Assembly (NCBI GenBank): GCA_911728435.2
Contig: OU452213.1
Span: 10,767,834-10,831,833, forward strand
Reading direction: 5' to 3'
From: Apoderus coryli
Lineage: Eukaryota; Arthropoda; Insecta; Coleoptera; Attelabidae
DNA: 64,000 nt
Position 1 is the stretch's first letter, and each line of letters starts with the position of its first letter. A program made the position numbers and the translations under genes. Below the pieces are notes generated by a model. It worked only from the letters and a program-made list of their open reading frames with translations, was not told the origin of the DNA and made no database searches. Positions 56,698 to 64,000 of the stretch are shown here, one piece after another.

Positions 56698-57133
56698 AGC
56701 AGAAACATAACTGCATTTCGTAAAAATTAATGTTTTGTTTATATTGTACCTATAAGTATTATATTAGTTAGTAGTACCTATTTGTTATAAATAATATTTT
56801 CTTTAGTTTAATCATAGTTTGTAATGTATTATACCTACGTACCCTAAAAATCAAATTAGTAATTATTTATAGAACATCGTGTTCATAACTTTGACATCGT
56901 TGTATGTATGCTGTTATAGTTTTACAAACTTAATAAAATACAAAGTTATGGAAAATAACGCATTTTTACTTCATTTATTTATTGTGTTTAAAAGTATAAC
57001 AACCGTATGATTGAAAAATGTGAATATAATTAATTAAAACAATCATTAAAAATAACAAAATAATAATAAATAAATCAAACGACGTCTGTTCCACAAAATT
57101 CTTAATATTTAATATGTTAAATTTAGGATCAGG

Positions 57134-57180
57134 TTGTTGCCAGACACGTTTTGGCAAGACTATTCCATCATCAGTGGCAT
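57134..57180 (-). ncRNA. Hammerhead-like motif, left arm, copy 2
   Basis: Same reading as 29971-30016: TGCCA stem I, CTGATGA, TGG/CCA stem II, AAAC lacking the core G, GTGTC, TGGCA. Confidence 0.55.
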
Positions 57181-59049
57181 GACATACAAACTTACGTAGT
57201 TACAATGATGGATTTGATAAACATAGACATGGAATATAAACACACATATACCGGGTATTCCATTAAGGGTGGACAGGTAGCATATCTCAGGAAATAATAG
57301 TCGTAGGGCAATGGGGAAAAATTTTTTTTAGGGAAATTGGCCATGGGTAATCTCTGGAAATAGTTTTTTAGTTCTTAACTATACCGCTAGGGGTCGTAAT
57401 AGATACAGTAATGCGAAAAATGCATTTTTATTGCAAATTACGAAATATAAGTTAAAAAAACAATACCCCCCAGTAATGCTACTGAGATTCCACATATTTT
57501 TGGTGTATCACTTTTTACTGTGCGGCTTGAAATAAAGACAGCAGAGAAGGACGAAATTTTACCTATGATGATGTACGAGTATATAACTTTGACTTGGCTT
57601 AACCGAATTTATTAATCTAATTTTTGTTTAAGAACTGTAGCCTTGCTGATGAAGAAAAAAAATATTTCAAATCATAATTGTTTTTTGGGGCTCCGCTAGA
57701 TGCCACTATTTGCAACGCCTAACGTCTTTTTTTTATTTTTCTTCAAAAACTTAAATTGAATGATACAAATATTTTTTCAAAAATGAAAAGTAAATTGAAT
57801 TTGCAGCAAAAAAGTCAAAAACCGCACATCAAAATCTTTATGTTTCAGAGTTATGACCAAAAGAAGGTTGTTCACCAAAATTCGTTGAAAAATCATGTAT
57901 CTTTAATTTTCCGTGATCAAGAATGCCATGGGAAATAAAGAAATGGATTTAAACTTTATTTTACTGATAGTTTATCAAATAAAAATAATGAAAAATCCAT
58001 TAAAATTACCAAAATAAAAACTGGAAGTGTAAGAGTTGATCCAGTCCCGCTCAGCAGCATTTCTTTATTTCCCATGGCATTCTTGATCACGGAAGATTAA
58101 ATATACCTGATTTTTCAACGATAAAACAACATTCTTTTGGCCATAACTCTGAAACGACTAAAGATTTAGATGTGCAGTTTTCGACTTTTTTGTTGCAAAT
58201 TCAATTTACTTTTAATTTTTGATAAAATATTTGTATCATTCCATTTAATTTTTTAAAGAAAAATAAAAAAAAACCTTAAGCGTTGCAAATAGCGCCATCT
58301 AGCGGAGCCCCAAAAAGCAATTATGATTTGAAATATTTTTTTTCCTCATCAGCAAGGCTACAGTTCTTAAACAAAAATTAGATTAATAAATTCGGTTAAG
58401 CCAAGTCAAAGTTATATACTCATCAGCAAGGCTCCAGTTCTAAAACAAAAATTAGATTGATAAATTCGGTTAAGTCAAACCAAAGTTATGGACATTATCA
58501 TAGGTAAAATTTCGTCCTTCCCTGCTGCCTTTATTTCAAGCCGCACAATAAAAAATGATACACCAAAAAGATGGGGAATCTCAGTAACATTACTGTGGTA
58601 GTATTGTTTGTCTAACTTATATTGCGAAATTTTCAATAAAAATGCATTTTTCGCATTACTGTATCTATTACGCCCCCTAGCGGTATAGTTAGGAACTAAA
58701 AAATTATTTCCAGCCATTTCCCATTGTCGATTTTCCTAAAAGAATTTTTTTCCTATTGTCCTACGACTATTATTTCCTGAGATATACTACCTGTCCAGCC
58801 TTAATGGAATACCCGGATATGCATTCTGGGAAAATACTTTTTTATGACATATGAAATAAAATAAACTAAATTCTTAAAATCAACTTTATTTAAGATGTAC
58901 AACATTGAGTGAATGTAGTTTATATTATTTTATTTGATTTCATATGTCATAAGGAAGATTTTTCACAGAATGCACAATATAATATGTATGATGTATATGT
59001 TTATACTCCATGTCTATGTTTATCAAATCCACCATTGTAACCACGTAAG

Positions 59050-59096
59050 TTTGTGTGATGATGGAATAGTTTTTCCGAAACATGTCTGGCAACAAC
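59050..59096 (+). ncRNA. Hammerhead-like motif, right arm, copy 2
   Basis: GTGATGA (59055-59061; C changed to G), stem II GGAA (59063-59066) with TTCC (59073-59076), GAAAC (59077-59081), ATGTC, then TGGC. This arm keeps the GAAA side intact but has lost the 5' strand of stem I, the opposite decay to the left arm. Confidence 0.55.
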
Positions 59097-59122
59097 CCCA
59101 ACCTGAATTTAACAAATACACT

Positions 59123-59947
59123 GTGTCCACTTTTTTTAAATAAGTCCCTGGATTTTTTATTGTTACATTTAAAGTCATTTTCAATTCAAAAATAGGTGGT
59201 ATTTCACACGTAATGGTTTAAACAAGTTTTCAGTGTTTTTAGTTGTTATTTAAAATGAATCAAGAAAAATCGCCAGAGTTTGGCACTTATTTTGGATAAA
59301 ACAGTCATTTGAGAAAGGCGTTTTTTTAATAACTTCATAAAGCACAAAAATTTCAACTAAATATAAAATACCGCGTACAGAATAAAATGTAAGGAGACAG
59401 AAATAAATTGTCAAAGAATAATAAATAATTGTGACTAGTAACAAGACTGTTTTTGTAAAACTTACTACTCTGCATTCAATCAGTTAAGTGCCAAACTATG
59501 GCGATTTTTCTTGAATAATTTTAGAAAACAGCTAGAAATACTGAAAACCTGTTTAAACCATTACATATATGTGACATACCACCTATTTTTGAATTGAAAA
59601 TGGCTTTTAATTTAACATTAGAAACTCCAAGGCCGTATGAGAAAAACCAAGTTGATAATGTGTTTTCAAAAACGAAACGTAGTGGTGAAAATTTGTACAC
59701 GCTGTCTTTTTCTCTTCAAAAAGTAACAATGAGAAAGGGCTTTTAATTTTTTTATATCTGTAAAAATAATTTCAGAAATAAATCAAAACTAAAATCGAAA
59801 ACCACTGTTTCATCAAAAATTATCGAAAACGGCTAAAGTTAGTTTAATTTTGAAAACACCACTTAAAAGGTGGTTAAATTGTACAACTTTTCCCTAATTT
59901 AACCAACATTGTAACTCCTACCGATTGCAATGCTATCCCATTCTTAT
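59123..59947. mobile_element. Inserted element with internal palindrome, copy 2
   Basis: Counterpart of 32459-33286; palindrome arms about 59165-59295 and 59478-59615. Confidence 0.5.
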
Positions 59948-61033
59948 ATAAAGAATTTTGTGGAACAGACGTGGTAAGGTTAGATGGGGAAGTCCCAAGC
60001 GGCTTAGGCAAGTTACAATGGACCGGCTCCTAGTAAAACAGTTTGCCAGGAGAGGCAAGGTGAATAAAAACATACGATAGGCCCTAATTTAAAAAATACC
60101 GGGCCGGGAAGAACATTCGCCTCGGTCTCTCATAGCCTAACAAAATTGAAATTGCAAATTTTGTTTACGTGGGTGTATGTAGGTCTACCAGGAGCATTTA
60201 ACAAAAATGTTTTTAAATATACCGGGTGTCCCAGAAAAGTGTGGCATATCAAAGTTATATTTTTTAAATGGAACGCCCAGTATTTTTTGAAGACTTTGGA
60301 TAAAATAAAGTAAAGTTATTTTCATGATCTCTATACCTAAATCTACCCGTTTGGCCAATTATTGCGTTTTTTGAAAAAAATATGGTCATTTTGAAAAACA
60401 TTTTGTGCGTTTATTTTTTTAACTAAACCGTTTAAAATTTTAAATTGGCAAGTGGATAGCACATACATGTTCGGTGTATAGCCGAATTGTAAATATTGTA
60501 CAGGATGGTCACAATTTTTTTATTGTTCTTATCAATCATATTTATTTAAATAACTTTTTTATTTTAAATAGCACACCCTGTCTTTCATAGCACCTGTCGA
60601 TACTAATTAATGTTCTCTATCAAATGGTATTAGGCTTACTTATACCTAACTGTCACCGTTTCCCAAGAAATAATTATTATAACTTATTTATCTTATTGAT
60701 TTGACTTTTAATAGTAGGTACACCCTGTAATTTACATTTAATAAATTGCTATTGGCTGATCGGTATTAGAATATTACAATAGTTTTTCCGTAGACAAATT
60801 GGAACTTAAAAGCCAACAAGGGTTCTCTACCACCATCAAGTGGGACCATACTAATCGGACTTAAAAACTTTTACACTACAATTTATTGGGTACCTAATAC
60901 TAACAAACTCTGAAAGTTATAACTTAAGAATAATAAAATAGGTACAAATTTTTAACATTCAGTAACATATTCATAATTCTTAAAAATTAACAACAAAAAA
61001 AGTCCTATACCAGACATACCTTTACTACTATAG
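59948..61033. other. Noncoding, copy 2 of 33287-34381
   Basis: Same MITE-like words (ACCGGGTGTCCC at 60223, ACACCCTGT at 60583 and 60719). No gene. Confidence 0.4.
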
Positions 61034-61298
61034 CTACAAAAAATGCTCAAAATGTTGGCCGATATTTTCAATACACAGATGAATTCTTTTTTCAAATGAA
61101 TGTCTGACATTTGCTAATAATTGTGGTGTAATTGTATCAAAAGCAGTTTTAATTCGCTGTTTCATATCAGCCCGTGTTGTTGTTGGCGTATCATAAACAA
61201 TGTTTTTAATGTATCCCCATAAGAAAAAATCTGATGGTGTTAATTCTGGAGACTTTGGGGGCTAGTTTTATGGACCACCGCGGCCAATCTGCTCTTTA
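61034..61298 (-). pseudogene. Mariner-like transposase C-terminal fragment, copy 2
   Basis: Counterpart of 34382-34645: SPELTPSDFFLWGYIKNIVY and RADMKQRIKTAF; stop at 61034-61036. Confidence 0.7.
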
Positions 61299-61884
61299 TT
61301 ATTTTTGTTTTTTTAGTATTATTTTATTTAAAAAATGATTAAAAAACGATTTCAAAGTTAAACTAGTTTTTGGATTATTACATTATCGTAGAAATAAATA
61401 AAAAAATTTGCGGGACCCATGGTCCGTAAATATGGATATTTAACGCACCTCCGTGTATAAGGGTAAAGGTTATGTAATTTTCTGTAATTCTGATTGTTAG
61501 AATATTGATGAACCTTCGGATATTTCCAGATTTATGCTAGAGCTGCTACAACCGTAAGTCGGCCATATTGATATTCATCCAGCATAGTCTGACTTAAGTT
61601 TACAACTGTCGGACACACTTCGTCTTTCCGTATTAATAGGAAAGCCTCCTCCATTGAAGCCTAACAACATCAAATGCGTATTTGTTTCTATCCGCACGAT
61701 TTATTTTTCTCTTAACCTATGATTTTTGTAATGCGCAGAATGTGTTTTAGGGCTTCTGTTCCTGAGTAATTTTCCGCCACATACAGTTTTGGTGATAGTG
61801 GGTCGATTACATCCTACGGATAAGACGTCACCTGGGGCAAGATGTTCGTGTGAAGTACATCACATAGAACGGTGGAGATGTACC

Positions 61885-62488
61885 TAGGGTTGCCAGATAT
61901 ATTTATTTCAAAAATAGGTTAGCCTATATAGAATTGTATGAGACTGAATAAAAATATATGAGAATTTTAATGTACTGCAAAATACCTGCATTTTTGAATG
62001 AATACAAATAGAAAAATAAACTCTTTATTCTATTTTTAGGTAGATATAATTAAATTAAACATTAATTTCATTCAATATTAGCACATAACTACAAATTAAA
62101 GAAAAAATCAAGCACTGCATTATTGCAATTTTACATGAATCATATACCTAAACTTAGAAACATGTATCTACACAAAATAATGTGACTATTAAACCAAACT
62201 GAAACCTTGAATTATGTAATACAAAGAAATGATGAGATAGGAAGACAGTTCCTATTTATTATTGTTTATAAACATCAGTTTTTTTATTCGAGTTGGGCAG
62301 TCATTCATACTTCGAAAATATGATAATAGTGGTTTCCGCTACTTCAAAATTCTGGCATGGCTGGCACGGGCGTATCTATTAATGAAAATATATGAGAAAT
62401 AGTTTCATATTAGGCGTGTTAATAGGAGATATGTCAAAGAGTTAAAATATATGAGTATCATATTGAAATAGGAGGTCTGGTAACCCTA
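61885..62488. mobile_element. hAT-type MITE, 604 bp, copy 2
   Basis: Same ends and 8-bp duplication GATGTACC (61877-61884 and 62489-62496) as copy 1, so the insertion predates the tandem duplication. Confidence 0.85.
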
Positions 62489-62640
62489 GATGTACCTGAA
62501 AATATGTGATCGTGTGGTGGTTTCGTAACACGTGTGGAGCTAATATTGCATCGTTTCTTCAGTACTGAAGAAGATAGTTTCTTCAGTACTCAAGAAGCGC
62601 AGAGAAAAGGGCAATTTAACTACAAGCACCTGTGGAATTA

Positions 62641-62837
62641 ATAGTAGGGCTCAAAGGATTTATGTCAACGAAGAACTTGACCGGAGTACCTATAAATTGC
62701 TCAAGGATGCGATGTTATGTAAGCAAAAGGGGTATAAATATGTTTGGGCTAGAAATGGGTCGGTTTATGTCAGGAAGAGTGAGGGTTTGGAGGCCAGGTT
62801 AAGAGATTCTGAACACTTGAAAGATTTTTTGAAATAA
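62641..62837 (+). pseudogene. LINE ORF1 C-terminus, copy 2
   Basis: Counterpart of 35989-36188, three bases shorter (EARL in place of EATRL); stop at 62835-62837. Confidence 0.6.
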
Positions 62838-62894
62838 TGTTTGCTTTTTTGTTTGTTTTTGTAATTATTTTGTAAATATTTTATTTGTGTCAAA

Positions 62895-64000
62895 ATGGCG
62901 CCTAAAACTAAAACCTTTTCGATATGTCATTTGAATTCTCGATCACTTGTAGCACATTTTAATGATGTCTATGATATAGTTAAATGTAAGTCTTTTGATA
63001 TTGTATGTATAACTGCTTCTGTGTCTATCACTGGATATGTTTTGTTACGCGCGGACAGAGTGGACCGTGCTGTAGGTGGTATTGCGATTTATGTGCGTAG
63101 CTGTTATAATGCTGAAAGGCATATTTTGAAGTCTAGTAATGGTGGTTTGTTGGAGCATATGTTGATTACCCTGAAAGTTAAGGGGAAGACCTTGATCGTT
63201 GCTGTGTTCTATCGTTCCAATAGTATATGTTCAATAGCGGAGTCTGTAAATAGATATCACGAAATTTTATCCGAAATTGTACCTTTTACTGACTTTCTGG
63301 TTATTACGGGTGATGTAAATGTAAATATGCTTGAACCAGGGAACCCTGTAACTGAATGTTTCGATTCTTTTGGCTTAACACAGATTATTGAAGAGCCTAC
63401 CAGAGTAACTCAACATACAGCCAACCTACTTGATCCTATATTTGTTAATAATACGGCACTAGTGAAGAATCATGGTGTAATAAATACGGATTACATTTCT
63501 GATCACAGTCTGGTATTTTGTGAGCTTGCGTTTGAGAGATTTCGGTGTGCTCAATTTTATACTTATAGATGCTTTAAACACTTAAATGAAGATGACTTAT
63601 GTCGAGATATGAGTAGGGTTGATTGGGACCGCATTTATTACATTAATAACATTGAAGAAAAAATATCATTTTTAACTGTAAATCTTGTTAATATTTTTAA
63701 TATCCATGCGCCCTTGCGTACTGTTCGTTTAAGTAGACCGTATGCACCTTGGCTTACTGAACCCTTGAAACTTATTATAAAGGAACGTGACAGGGCTTTT
63801 CAAAGATATAAAAGAACGAAAACTGATCTGAACTGGAGGGCTTACAAAGATATCCGTAATTTTGCATTGGCGTCTGTACGCAGAGAAAAGGCAGCGTTCT
63901 TGAAGTATGTGAGTGCTGAGGATGCAAAGACAATTTGGAAAAGATTAAAAATTGCAAATGTAATGATAAAACCAAAAATGGATTTGCCGGATTGTTTTTG
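62895..64000 (+). CDS. LINE ORF2 endonuclease, copy 2 (partial, runs off window)
   Basis: ATG 62895 opens a frame with no stop seen to the window end (368 codons). It matches copy 1 ORF2 but keeps the catalytic SDH motif (ISDHSLVF near 63500) where copy 1 has SYH. ITGDVNVN is present. The TETW box is shortened in both copies (ITASVSITGY), so the ancestor of both was probably already defective. It acts, when intact, by nicking target DNA to prime reverse transcription. It shares the APE fold with other Jockey/CR1-group LINEs. Confidence 0.75.
   Translation, partial: MAPKTKTFSICHLNSRSLVAHFNDVYDIVKCKSFDIVCITASVSITGYVLLRADRVDRAVGGIAIYVRSCYNAERHILKSSNGGLLEHMLITLKVKGKTLIVAVFYRSNSICSIAESVNRYHEILSEIVPFTDFLVITGDVNVNMLEPGNPVTECFDSFGLTQIIEEPTRVTQHTANLLDPIFVNNTALVKNHGVINTDYISDHSLVFCELAFERFRCAQFYTYRCFKHLNEDDLCRDMSRVDWDRIYYINNIEEKISFLTVNLVNIFNIHAPLRTVRLSRPYAPWLTEPLKLIIKERDRAFQRYKRTKTDLNWRAYKDIRNFALASVRREKAAFLKYVSAEDAKTIWKRLKIANVMIKPKMDLPDCF

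Larger units (their letters stand above)
57070..59105. mobile_element. Hammerhead-bearing foldback element, copy 2 (about 2 kb)
   Basis: The left arm runs from the terminal AATCAAACGACGTCTG... (57073) through the minus-strand hammerhead-like motif (57134-57180), then GATAAACATAGACATGGAAT and CCGGGTATTCCATTAAGG, to the centre near 58000. The right arm repeats all of this inverted (CTTAATGGAATACCCGG at 58800, CCATGTCTATGTTTATCAAA at 59009, hammerhead-like motif at 59050-59096). No ORF is supported. Confidence 0.8.
37736..64000. repeat. Tandem segmental duplication, copy 2 (runs off window)
   Basis: Repeats copy 1 from its first base; position 64000 corresponds to 37351. It is longer because of the LINE/BEL insertion (40962-51550), the block 38581-40259, and about 170 bp at 57189-57361. 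Confidence 0.9.

Overview
This window looks like AT-rich nuclear DNA from an insect, possibly a beetle. The species call is inference only, based on base composition, short GT-AG introns, arthropod-type transposons (BEL/Pao, Jockey/CR1-like LINEs, mariner-like HTH transposases) and TATA promoters. No rRNA, tRNA, CRISPR array or bacterial operon was seen. Almost all of it is nested transposable elements. The only host-like gene is a small B-box zinc-finger family with three copies and two exon-1 remnants.

Layout. 1-5 kb: LINE pieces, an inverted-repeat element, a Penelope-like GIY-YIG remnant and hammerhead-like motifs. 5-9.3 kb: a complete but dead pogo/Tigger transposon (TA target duplication, 25-bp inverted ends) inserted in the 3' end of a LINE that abuts a second LINE fragment. 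9.3-12 kb: AT-rich repeats and a Harbinger scrap. 12-15 kb: a broken ZBED5-like hAT transposase. 15.5-18 kb: B-box gene A (minus strand, frameshifted). 18.8-22.5 kb: a GC-rich LINE tail, then a hAT element holding a tRNA-like SINE and a large palindrome. 23.05 kb to the end: a tandem duplication of about 14.7 kb. Copy 1 is 23051-37735; copy 2 starts at 37736 and runs off the window. Each copy holds a B-box gene (B at 28464, C at 55626), a hammerhead-bearing foldback element, hAT and mariner-like remnants, a hAT-type MITE with an 8-bp target duplication, and a LINE with an ORF1 tail and an endonuclease ORF2. Copy 2 also took in a LINE with a PHD-type ORF1 (40962-51550), which was then split by a BEL/Pao retrotransposon (42004-48698, 376-bp LTRs, 5-bp target duplication).

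The most unusual signal is a set of otherwise dissimilar inverted-repeat elements. Each arm carries a hammerhead-ribozyme-like core (CUGAUGA, short stem II, GAAAC, GUC) pointing outward, and three families share a downstream motif resembling TTTGTGGAA..AGAC. One sits just 3' of every B-box gene copy and related ones sit in, or replace, intron 1 of the family. The visible copies mostly carry core mutations, but comparing the two arms of one element gives a canonical type I core with compensatory stem I. The second notable signal is a cluster of amino-acid-changing differences between B-box genes B and C, immediately beside an identical intron.
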